Shown one piece after another: positions 37,700 to 44,749 of a stretch of DNA of 64,000 nucleotides. Under the pieces are notes generated by a model. The model did not search any database. It was not told where the DNA came from and was given only the letters and a program-made list of their open reading frames with translations. The translations under genes and the position numbers were made by a program. Each line of letters opens with the position of its first letter. Positions within the stretch are counted from its first letter, which is position 1. Source of the DNA: an uncultured Phocaeicola sp. (lineage in GTDB: Bacteria; Bacteroidota; Bacteroidia; Bacteroidales; Bacteroidaceae); contig CALUET010000003.1 of assembly GCA_944319745.1 (NCBI GenBank), forward strand, positions 1-64,000, given 5' to 3'.

Positions 37700-38143
37700 T
37701 TATAAACCGGTGGTGTGTTCTTTCTGTTTTGCTTTAAATGCAAGTGCATACATGCGCATTTGTTTTACCATGGCCAACAGCCCGTTGCTGCGTGTCGGCG
37801 AGAGATGTTCTTTCAGTCCGATGCGGTCTATGAAGTAGAGGTCGGCATTCAATATCTCTTCCGGTGTATGTCCTGATAATACTTTGATGAGTAATGTGAT
37901 GATGCCTTTCACGATCAGAGCGTCGCTTTCTGCCATGAAAATCACTTTTCCGTCCTGCAGTTCGGCCTGCAACCACACGCGGCTTTGGCAGCCGTCTATC
38001 AGGTTTTGCTCGGTTTTATAGGATGGATCAAGCGGTTCCTGCTCATTCCCTAAGTCAATCAACAGCTGATATTTGTCCATCCAATCGTCGAAATTCTCGA
38101 ACTCCTCTATAATTTCATCCTGTATTTCATTGATTGTTTTCAT
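37700..38143 (-). CDS. sufE: Cysteine desulfuration protein SufE
   Basis: Accepts sulfur from SufS and passes it to SufB. The 147-residue protein begins MKTINEIQDEIIEEFENFDD at the ATG 38143; the longer open frame upstream has no SufE similarity. The active cysteine is in NLIDGCQSRVWLQAELQDGK, and the SufE helices (ADSDALIVKGII-type AESDALIVKGIITLLIKVLS, then GLKEHLSPTRSNGL) are intact. It is 16 kb from sufBCDS, so the two loci are separately transcribed. It is 16 bases after the glutaminyl cyclase gene and probably in its transcript. Confidence 0.94.
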   Translation of the reverse strand: MKTINEIQDEIIEEFENFDDWMDKYQLLIDLGNEQEPLDPSYKTEQNLIDGCQSRVWLQAELQDGKVIFMAESDALIVKGIITLLIKVLSGHTPEEILNADLYFIDRIGLKEHLSPTRSNGLLAMVKQMRMYALAFKAKQKEHTTGL

Positions 38144-38159
38144 CGTTTTTCGTCGTGTT

Positions 38160-39164
38160 TTATTTCTCATTATAGATAACATGCAGTACAGTTTGCCCGA
38201 CTGCCTGTAAAACTGCTTTGTCGATATTCTCCATATTATCCGATATGGTGTGCCATGTCGGGTTAAATCCTTTTTGGGTGTTCGGATCGAAATCGATGAT
38301 ATCCACGCAGGGAATCTTGCGAAGACGGTTGACATAAAGGTGGTCGTCCGTCATCTCTCCTCCAACTTGTTTAATGAAAAGATCGCTATATCCTAATTGA
38401 TGTGCGGCATCCCATATCTTCTTCATGACATGATTTGCCGTTCGCATGGAGTATCCTTCGTAATAAAACTTTGCATTCTTTCCGCCGACCATGTCAAGCA
38501 AAATGCCGAATCTGGCTTTATAGTCGGGAGTATGCGGCCTTTTCCCCCAGTATTGTGCGCCCAGACACCACGTGTCCTGTATGTAATTCCCCTGATGAAA
38601 ACTGGGGATCCCGTAATCTTCCGAGTCGAAAAACACAATGTCTATGCCGATTCCCGGAGCCTGTTGTTTGATTTGTCTTGCTATTTCAAGTAATACGCCT
38701 ACGCCGCTGGCTCCGTCATTGGCCCCGTCGATGGGTGTATGATGGTATTTTTGGTCGTCTTCATCAGCGTAAGGACGACTGTCCCAATGCGCGCATAACA
38801 AGACACGTTTCTTTGTTTCCGGATTATAAACGCCAATGATGTTTCGTGACTCCAGGATCGTCCCGTCGTATGCCGCCAGGTTTGCATATTGATTGTGAAC
38901 TTCGGCTCCGAAACTCTCCAGCATCTTTGCCAGGTATTCTCCGCAGTCTTTATGCGCTTTGGTGTTGGGTACTCGCGGGCCGAACTCGGTCTGTTTCTGT
39001 ATATATGCATAGGCGCTGTCGGCATTGAATGCGGGAACCTGTACGTTTACCGTGTTTTGTGTGTCGTCTGTTGCCCCGTTTTTCGTTTTACTGCTTCCGC
39101 ACGAAACTAAAAGCATGCAGCCGGCAAGGGTGATCATTGTAAATGTATAGCTGAATGGATTCAT
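38160..39164 (-). CDS. Glutaminyl-peptide cyclotransferase (M28-like), lipoprotein
   Basis: Predicted to turn N-terminal glutamine of exported proteins into pyroglutamate, as for the related Porphyromonas enzyme. The start is the ATG at 39164 (MNPFSYTFTMITLAGCMLLV), with lipobox LLVSC then GSS. The longer frame from 39221 lies upstream of a -7 element. The M28 fold shows CAHWDSRP, DGANDGASGVGVLLE, IVFFDSEDYG, QVGGEMTDDH and TWHTISDNMEN. These give the zinc site (D, E, H). An aminopeptidase is the alternative, but the HWDSRP and FFDSEDYG forms suit the cyclase. Upstream is a C26-M19 peptidase. Confidence 0.85.
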   Translation of the reverse strand: MNPFSYTFTMITLAGCMLLVSCGSSKTKNGATDDTQNTVNVQVPAFNADSAYAYIQKQTEFGPRVPNTKAHKDCGEYLAKMLESFGAEVHNQYANLAAYDGTILESRNIIGVYNPETKKRVLLCAHWDSRPYADEDDQKYHHTPIDGANDGASGVGVLLEIARQIKQQAPGIGIDIVFFDSEDYGIPSFHQGNYIQDTWCLGAQYWGKRPHTPDYKARFGILLDMVGGKNAKFYYEGYSMRTANHVMKKIWDAAHQLGYSDLFIKQVGGEMTDDHLYVNRLRKIPCVDIIDFDPNTQKGFNPTWHTISDNMENIDKAVLQAVGQTVLHVIYNEK

Positions 39165-39197
39165 GTTTTTATTGTGTTTGTTTGCCCCTTTTCGTTG

Positions 39198-39205
39198 CAA
39201 AGGTA
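39198..39205 (-). promoter_or_regulatory. Promoter -7 element of the glutaminyl cyclase gene
   Basis: Reads TACCTTTG on the minus strand, 33 bases before the ATG and 3 bases after the stop of the C26-M19 gene. It separates the cyclase-sufE transcript from the upstream gene. Confidence 0.6.
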
Positions 39206-39207
39206 TA

Positions 39208-40962
39208 TTAATTTTGAACATCTTTCATTACCCGCAAGAAGTTCTCTCCCCAAATTTTGCGGATATCTTCTTTACTGTATCGCTTATTTAACAGGTGTCG
39301 TGTGAAATTGATCAGCTCGGATGCATCGTTGCAACCCGTTATTCCTCCGTCTCCGTCGAAATCGCTTCCTATTCCTACATGCTCGATTCCCATAACATTT
39401 ATCATGTGATTTAAATGTTCTACGGCATCGCAAATAGTGGCATTGCCGTTGTCTTTCAGGAATCCTCCGTACAAACAAAGTTGAACAACCCCGCCTTTTC
39501 CCGCGATGGCCCGCAGCTGTTCGTCCGTAAGATTGCGCGGATGATCGCAAAGAACCCGGCACGAGGAATGAGAGCATACGACCGGTTTCTTACTGGCTTC
39601 CAGTACATCGTAGAAACTTTGCCGACCGGCATGCGATAAGTCGACCATCATTCCCACACGATTCATTTCTCTTACCACTTCTTCCCCGAAGGATGTTAAC
39701 CCGATGTTCTCGTCGTTATATCGTGCCGAACCGCAAATATCGTTGTTCCCGTTGTGGCAAAGTGTCATATATACAACTCCTCGTTCGCGGAAACGAGCTA
39801 TGTTTTCCAGGTCTTTCCCTATGGCATATCCGTTTTCTATGCCTAACATGATTGCCTTCTTTCCGTTTCCTTTTAACTCATAAAGGTCTTCCGGGGTGCG
39901 GGCGATGCCGATGTATGAACTATTTTGTCGTGCGATGTCTTCTATTTTGTCCAGTAAGATATTTGCTTTTTCGGTCGCGGCTGCAAGCTTCTCCGGCGTG
40001 CGTTCTTCTTGTTTAAGGTAGGCAACCATGATTGTCGCGTCGAGCCTTCCTTCTGTCATTTTGTGCAAATCGACCTTGATTTGCGGATCTCTTGTGGCGA
40101 AATGGATGTTCTTCTCAAAAAACATCGGAGTGTCGCAATGCGAGTCCAGCGTAAGAATCTGTTGGTGCAACGCCTTTGCCTTGCGGAAAGAAAGAGCTTC
40201 TCCTACGAGCCAGTCGAATAAAGGCATCATGCACTCGTCATGGTTTACGATAAAACATTCGGGATGCCATTGCACTCCGAGCAACGATTTGTATTCAATG
40301 CTCTCGATGGCCTCTATCACACCATCGGGGGAAACGGCTGAAACGCGGAAGCCCGGTGCCGGATCTTTCACCGCCTGGTGGTGGAAAGAATTGACGGGGA
40401 GTGAGGATGTTTTTAGGATCTTTTCCAGTAAACTTCCCGATGAAATGTGTACGGTATGCGAAGCAAATGCCCGGTCCAATTCCTGGTCGTGTTTGATTCT
40501 TCGGCCTTCCATCTGCATATGGATGTCTTGATATAAAGAACCGCCCAGGGCTGCATTCATGATTTGTATGCCTCGGCAGATGCCGAGAACGGGAATTTGC
40601 CGGTCGAAGGCGAGGCGGGTAAGCAGTAACTCCTGGCGGTCTCGATGCGGGTTGATGCCGTGCAATTCGCAAACGGGCTCTTCTTTTAGAAAAAGCGGAT
40701 TGATGTCTGCACCTCCGGTCAGTATTATTCCATCTAAATCATCGAGTAATTTGGAAAGAATTTCGGGATCATCGAATGGAGGAATGACGAAAGGTATTCC
40801 CCCGGCATGCAATACCGATGAGTAATATCCTTGGGCAAGTGTCAGGTTTCCTTCCGAAAAATTACCGGTAAGCCCTATTCTTGGAGCGTGAGAGAGCTGG
40901 GGCGGTTGGTTGTGAAACGCGAGATAATCCGATTCGGAATCGAATGTTTGAAACGTTTTCAT
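39208..40962 (-). CDS. Fusion of gamma-glutamyl hydrolase (C26) and membrane dipeptidase (M19)
   Basis: A 584-residue two-domain protein. The N-terminal part (about 25-265) is a class I glutamine-amidotransferase-like peptidase C26 (PuuD-like): GIILTGGADINP, the nucleophile Cys in LGICRGIQIMNA, and LGVQWHPECF. The C-terminal part (about 275-580) is an M19 renal dipeptidase: LDSHCDTP, IENGYAIG, VDLSHAG, VCSHSSCR and HVGIGSDFDGDG, so all zinc ligands are present. It could split gamma-glutamyl compounds and then dipeptides in one chain. No signal peptide is seen, so it is cytoplasmic. Its promoter faces that of ptb-buk. Confidence 0.92.
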   Translation of the reverse strand: MKTFQTFDSESDYLAFHNQPPQLSHAPRIGLTGNFSEGNLTLAQGYYSSVLHAGGIPFVIPPFDDPEILSKLLDDLDGIILTGGADINPLFLKEEPVCELHGINPHRDRQELLLTRLAFDRQIPVLGICRGIQIMNAALGGSLYQDIHMQMEGRRIKHDQELDRAFASHTVHISSGSLLEKILKTSSLPVNSFHHQAVKDPAPGFRVSAVSPDGVIEAIESIEYKSLLGVQWHPECFIVNHDECMMPLFDWLVGEALSFRKAKALHQQILTLDSHCDTPMFFEKNIHFATRDPQIKVDLHKMTEGRLDATIMVAYLKQEERTPEKLAAATEKANILLDKIEDIARQNSSYIGIARTPEDLYELKGNGKKAIMLGIENGYAIGKDLENIARFRERGVVYMTLCHNGNNDICGSARYNDENIGLTSFGEEVVREMNRVGMMVDLSHAGRQSFYDVLEASKKPVVCSHSSCRVLCDHPRNLTDEQLRAIAGKGGVVQLCLYGGFLKDNGNATICDAVEHLNHMINVMGIEHVGIGSDFDGDGGITGCNDASELINFTRHLLNKRYSKEDIRKIWGENFLRVMKDVQN

Positions 40963-40987
40963 GAATTGAATTTTCTATGGTTCGAAG

Positions 40988-40995
40988 CAAATATA
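40988..40995 (-). promoter_or_regulatory. Promoter -7 element of the C26-M19 gene
   Basis: Reads TATATTTG on the minus strand, 25 bases before the start codon at 40962. Confidence 0.65.
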
Positions 40996-41019
40996 GAGAT
41001 ATTTTCAGATTTAATTCCG

Positions 41020-41027
41020 TATATTTG
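41020..41027 (+). promoter_or_regulatory. ptb promoter -7 element
   Basis: TATATTTG, 15 bases before the ptb ATG. With the minus-strand copy at 40988-40995 it makes a back-to-back pair. It also shows that the longer frame starting at 40977 is not the real gene start. Confidence 0.65.
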
Positions 41028-41042
41028 CTAAAAACTGCCGGG

Positions 41043-41954
41043 ATGGAAGGAATAAAAACGCTAAATCAATTGGCCGATGTTTTGTGTTCGCGGTGTATTC
41101 GCCGTCGGGTGGCGGTGGTGTGTCCTTTTGATCCCCACACGGAATATGTCATCGTCCGCAGTCTTCGGGAAGGGTTTGCGGAATTCTTTTTGGTGACGGA
41201 TGCGGCCCATCGTGAACTTTCCGACCGCCTGCATGACGTTTCGCCGAGATATATTCGTGTGTATGAAACGGAATCTCCCGATAAAGCTGCGGTCTTTGCC
41301 GTGGAACTGGTGCGGGCTGGCGAGGCAGACGTCCTGATGAAAGGCTCGATTAACACGGATAATTTGTTGCACGCCGTGTTGGATAAAGAAAAAGGCTTGC
41401 TTCCTCCGGGTGAAATATTGAGTCATATTGCCGTAGCACAGATACCTTTATATCATAAGTTGCTGTTCTTTTCTGATGCGGCGGTCATTCCTTATCCCTC
41501 TTTGTCGCAGTTTCGGAAGATAATCTTGCACGATATTGCCGTATGTCATGTCTTGGGAGTTCTTCAACCCCGCATTGCTTTGATTCATTGTACGGAAAAA
41601 ATTGATCAGAAATTTCTTGTAACATCGGATTACGTGGCGTTGAAAACCGAAGGGAATGCCGGGAATTTCGGAAATGTTTATATTGATGGACCGATGGATG
41701 CAAAGACGGCCTGCGACAGGCACAGCGGCGAGATTAAAGGAATTTCTTCGCCCGTTGTGGGGAATGCGGACCTGTTGGTTTTTCCGAACATTGAGGCGGG
41801 AAATACATTTTATAAGACGATTTCTTTGTTCGGTGACGCGAACCTGGCAGGAATGCTTACGGGAACATTGGCTCCGATCGTCGTCCCTTCGCGGAGCGAC
41901 TCGGGCAATTCCAAATATTATAGTCTTGTCTTGGCTTGTTTAATGGGTGAATAA
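41043..41954 (+). CDS. ptb: Phosphate butyryltransferase (phosphate acyltransferase)
   Basis: Converts butyryl-CoA (or branched acyl-CoA) and phosphate to acyl phosphate and CoA. The 303-residue protein (start MEGIKTLNQLADVL at 41043) has the Pta/Ptb fold: VVCPFDPHTEYVIVRSL, ADVLMKGSINTDNLLHAVL, SHIAVAQIPLYHKLLFFSDA, and the end block GNADLLVFPNIEAGNTFYK. SRSDSGNSKYYSLVLA ends the protein. The next gene, 12 bases on, is butyrate kinase, so the pair makes an acyl-CoA to acid plus ATP route. Butyryl versus branched acyl is not decided by sequence. Confidence 0.93.
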   Translation: MEGIKTLNQLADVLCSRCIRRRVAVVCPFDPHTEYVIVRSLREGFAEFFLVTDAAHRELSDRLHDVSPRYIRVYETESPDKAAVFAVELVRAGEADVLMKGSINTDNLLHAVLDKEKGLLPPGEILSHIAVAQIPLYHKLLFFSDAAVIPYPSLSQFRKIILHDIAVCHVLGVLQPRIALIHCTEKIDQKFLVTSDYVALKTEGNAGNFGNVYIDGPMDAKTACDRHSGEIKGISSPVVGNADLLVFPNIEAGNTFYKTISLFGDANLAGMLTGTLAPIVVPSRSDSGNSKYYSLVLACLMGE

Positions 41955-41966
41955 AATAATTGGCGT

Positions 41967-43061
41967 ATGAAAATTCTTGTGATTAATCCGGGATCCACAT
42001 CAACGAAACTTGCTGTTTATGAAAATGAATTGCCCAAATGGCGGGAAAGTATTTATCATCCGGCAGAACAGCTTGCCGAATTTCATCATATAAATGAGCA
42101 GTATGATTATCGGATGTCGCATGTGATGCGGGTATTGGAGCAATCGGGTGTACCATTGGATTTCGATGCCATTATTGCAAGAGGCGGATTGTTGAAACCG
42201 ATTCCTGGCGGAGTATATCGGATAGACGAGCAGGTGAAACACGATTTGTGGCATGCCGAAATGGAACATGCCTCCAACTTGGGCGCACTGATTGCCGATG
42301 AGCTTGCACAGAAGATAGGATGTCCTTCTTTTATTGCCGATCCGGTTGTTACGGATGAACTGCGCGATATTGCCCGGATAACCGGAATCCCCGAGATATC
42401 TCGCATCTCGATTTTCCATGCATTAAACAGTCGTGCCGTGTCAAGGCGCTATGCTTCCCAGATAAGAAAAACGTATGAAGAACTCGATTTAATTGTTGCT
42501 CACATGGGAGGAGGCATATCTGTCAGTGCACACCACAGGGGAAAAGTGGTGGATGTAAACAATGCTTTGAATGGGGACGGCCCGTTCAGTCCGGAGCGTG
42601 CAGGCACGATTCCTGCCCGTCAATTGGTTGATTTGTGTTTCGACGGGAAGTATTCTTATGCGGAGATGCGCAAGTTGCTGAATGGGAAAGGAGGGCTTTT
42701 GGCACATCTTGGCACAACCGATGTGCAAACAATAGCAAGATGGGCGCATGCCGGCAATAAAAAACATCAACTTCTTTTAGAGGCGATGCTTTATGCGGTG
42801 GCAAAACAAATCGGAGCGATGCATGTGGCTTTGCACGGACATACCGATGCAATTATCTTGACGGGCGGAGTGGCTTACAGTAATTATTGCATCTCTTTAC
42901 TGAGAGAATGGATTGAAGGTCTTGCCCCGATAGCGGTCTTTCCGGGAGAGGATGAGATGGGCGCGCTGGCCATGAACGCGCTTGGGGTGCTGGAAGGGAA
43001 ACTTCCGTTGAAAACGTATGCTTGTGAACTTGAAAAGAAGCAGGGCCGACAAAATGAATAA
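41967..43061 (+). CDS. buk: Butyrate kinase
   Basis: Turns butyryl (or isobutyryl) phosphate and ADP to the free acid and ATP. The 364-residue acetate/butyrate kinase family protein has VINPGSTSTKLAVYENE at the N-terminus, IARGGLLKPIPGGVY, VAHMGGGISVSAHHRGKVVD, and ILTGGVAYSNYCISLL near the end. EDEMGALAMNALGVL is also typical of Buk. Length and motif order distinguish it from acetate kinase (AckA, about 400 residues, HLGNG motif). It follows ptb by 12 bases. A hairpin overlaps its stop codon. Confidence 0.95.
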   Translation: MKILVINPGSTSTKLAVYENELPKWRESIYHPAEQLAEFHHINEQYDYRMSHVMRVLEQSGVPLDFDAIIARGGLLKPIPGGVYRIDEQVKHDLWHAEMEHASNLGALIADELAQKIGCPSFIADPVVTDELRDIARITGIPEISRISIFHALNSRAVSRRYASQIRKTYEELDLIVAHMGGGISVSAHHRGKVVDVNNALNGDGPFSPERAGTIPARQLVDLCFDGKYSYAEMRKLLNGKGGLLAHLGTTDVQTIARWAHAGNKKHQLLLEAMLYAVAKQIGAMHVALHGHTDAIILTGGVAYSNYCISLLREWIEGLAPIAVFPGEDEMGALAMNALGVLEGKLPLKTYACELEKKQGRQNE

Positions 43062-43079
43062 GCCATCCTGTCGGCCCTG
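43041..43079. terminator. Hairpin overlapping the end of buk
   Basis: An 11-base inverted repeat (CAGGGCCGACA at 43041-43051 with 43069-43079) that includes the last codons of buk. No strong T-run follows (GTCAAAGGG), so it may act as a transcript stabiliser or weak terminator between convergent buk and the DUF4491 gene. Confidence 0.5.
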
Positions 43080-43087
43080 TCAAAGGG

Positions 43088-43402
43088 TTATTTGTATTCG
43101 TGTTTCCGTTTTGGATTCATGGGGAACCATCCTTTTTTAACACGTTTCCGCTGATCGAAGAGTTCTTTTATCGTCCAAAATGACGAAAACGCCAGGACTC
43201 CGGCTAAAGAAGATAATATAAGGTTTGTCGTAATGACGGAACAAACAATGCCAATGATACCCAGCAGTAGAAAAATCCACCAGCAACGTGTTCCCCACCG
43301 ATATTCGGCTTTTATGACAATCGGGTGGAAAACTCCGATGATCAGGAACGTTCCTATCCCGATAATTATGCCTCCCAGATGATGAGATAACAGCCAGTCC
43401 AT
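43088..43402 (-). CDS. DUF4491 family membrane protein
   Basis: A 104-residue protein with two or three membrane helices: GGIIIGIGTFLIIGVFHPIV, WWIFLLLGIIGIVC, then LAGVLAFSSFWTIKELFDQR. The RWGTRCWW segment and the RVKKGWFPMNPKR tail are the DUF4491 signature in Bacteroidetes. The function is unknown. Its start codon overlaps the stop of the Lrp regulator gene (TAATG), so it is probably translated with it. The regulator may control this gene, but nothing in the sequence shows this. Confidence 0.85.
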   Translation of the reverse strand: MDWLLSHHLGGIIIGIGTFLIIGVFHPIVIKAEYRWGTRCWWIFLLLGIIGIVCSVITTNLILSSLAGVLAFSSFWTIKELFDQRKRVKKGWFPMNPKRKHEYK

Positions 43403-43869
43403 TATTTTTCATTTCTACAAATGGGAATCTCTTTTTTGATGCTTTGCTCCAAAGATATCAATGTTTCTGTTGCAGTAACACCGGGAATCTCCTGAATCTT
43501 CGAGTTCAGTAATGCCATAAGATGCTCGTTGTCGGTACAATATAACTTGGTGAGCATGGTGTAAGGTCCCGTTGTGAAATGGCATTCGACGATTTCCGGT
43601 ATCTTTTCCAATTCGGCAACTACGCTTTTATACATCGATCCTTTCTCCAGTTTAATACCGACATAGGTACATGTGCTATAGCCCAAACTCTTCGGGTTAA
43701 CGTGGTATCCCGAACCAACTATCACGCCCATGTCGATCAATCGTTGCACCCGTTGGTGAATTGCGGCGCGAGACACTCCGCATTCCGCTGCAACATCTTT
43801 AAAGGGAATTCGTGCATTTTGAGAAATAATTTCAAGAATTTGTCTGTCTAACGTATCAATTTTTTCCAT
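43402..43869 (-). CDS. Lrp/AsnC family transcriptional regulator
   Basis: A 155-residue DNA-binding regulator of the leucine/amino-acid-responsive family. The N-terminal winged helix-turn-helix (DRQILEIISQNARIPFKDVA, then GVSRAAIHQRVQRLIDMGV) and the C-terminal RAM ligand domain (VGIKLEKGSMYKSVVAEL, then VECHFTTGPYTMLTKLY) are complete. The start is the ATG at 43869; the longer open frame is upstream of a perfect promoter. Target genes are unknown. It is transcribed leftward with the DUF4491 gene. Confidence 0.92.
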   Translation of the reverse strand: MEKIDTLDRQILEIISQNARIPFKDVAAECGVSRAAIHQRVQRLIDMGVIVGSGYHVNPKSLGYSTCTYVGIKLEKGSMYKSVVAELEKIPEIVECHFTTGPYTMLTKLYCTDNEHLMALLNSKIQEIPGVTATETLISLEQSIKKEIPICRNEK

Positions 43870-43906
43870 AATTGTATGTGTAATCTTTATTGTTTCATAT
43901 TGTAAG

Positions 43907-43939
43907 CAAAAGTAGGAATATTTTTTGTTCCGCTGCAAA
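43907..43939 (-). promoter_or_regulatory. Promoter of the Lrp-DUF4491 unit
   Basis: On the minus strand TTTG (43936-43939), 21 bases, then TACTTTTG (43907-43914). The ATG is 38 bases on. The stretch 43940-44140 between this and the NUDIX promoter shows nothing else I can support. Confidence 0.8.
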
Positions 43940-44143
43940 TTTAAAGTTAAAAACATGAAATCCTGTGCAGAAATTATATAAAATATGTCGGTTGAGTTAT
44001 CTTTTTGTTATGGCGGTTTGGCGGATTGTTGGCGATGGGGTGATAAATTATTAGCATTATGATGAGAAAAAGCTGTAGAAAAAAAGATGAAAACGCCGAA
44101 ATGTTTTTTTTAAGACATCGCAATCTTTATTCCAATTTTATGT

Positions 44144-44173
44144 GTTGATTTATTGTCAATTCTCTTATCTTTG
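44144..44173 (+). promoter_or_regulatory. Promoter of the NUDIX gene
   Basis: GTTG at 44144-44147, 18 bases, TATCTTTG at 44166-44173. The ATG at 44199 lies 26 bases downstream, so the longer open frame from 44142 is not the gene start. Confidence 0.65.
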
Positions 44174-44198
44174 TGGCAAGAAACCAAGAAAAATAAAA

Positions 44199-44729
44199 AT
44201 GCATCCTTTGGCGTTGTTTAAATATTGTCCTGAGTGTGGCTCTTCCCGATTTGAGGAACATAACGAAAAGTCGAAGAAGTGTGCCGACTGCGGATTCGTT
44301 TATTATTTCAATTCGAGCGCAGCCACAGTGGCACTTATCCTGAACAATCGGGACGAATTATTGGTCTGTCGTAGAGCCAAAGCGCCGGCAAAGGGGACAC
44401 TCGACCTGCCCGGCGGATTTATAGACCTGCACGAAACGGGAGAAGAGGGCGTGGCTCGCGAGGTAAAGGAAGAAACGGGCTTGACCGTGACCGAGGCCGT
44501 TTACTGGTTTTCTTTGCCGAATACCTATTTGTATTCCGGCTTTTTGGTGCATACGCTTGACCTGTTTTTTATGTGTAAGGTGGCAGATGATTCCCGGATT
44601 GAGGCAATGGACGATGTGGCCGATACCTTCTGGTTACCTGTAAGCCGGATAAATCCGGAGGAATTCGGGCTGGAATCGGTGCGTAAAGGACTGGTCATTT
44701 TTTTGAACGAATTAAAGAAACGGAGATAA
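44199..44729 (+). CDS. NUDIX hydrolase with N-terminal zinc ribbon
   Basis: Hydrolyses a nucleoside diphosphate linked to another group; the exact substrate is unknown. The 176-residue protein begins MHPLALFKYCPECGSSRFEE with two Cys pairs (CPEC, CADC) as in the zinc ribbon of NADH pyrophosphatase-like proteins. The Nudix box is complete: GGFIDLHETGEEGVAREVK then EETGL. The tail has an LFFMCKVAD beta-strand and a MDDVADTFWLPVSRI region. It stands alone, 20 bases before the TPR gene, which could be cotranscribed. Confidence 0.9.
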   Translation: MHPLALFKYCPECGSSRFEEHNEKSKKCADCGFVYYFNSSAATVALILNNRDELLVCRRAKAPAKGTLDLPGGFIDLHETGEEGVAREVKEETGLTVTEAVYWFSLPNTYLYSGFLVHTLDLFFMCKVADDSRIEAMDDVADTFWLPVSRINPEEFGLESVRKGLVIFLNELKKRR

Positions 44730-44749
44730 ACATAAAGGATTCTTTAAAG

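Noticed and set aside
37700-38335. SufE with a 64-residue N-terminal extension
   Set aside because: The extension is basic with no similarity to SufE and overlaps the end of the upstream cyclase gene; the ATG at 38143 matches the family start.
43402-43956. Lrp regulator starting at 43956
   Set aside because: That start lies upstream of a promoter with correct TTTG and TAnnTTTG boxes; the family normally starts near the MEKIDTLDRQ at 43869.
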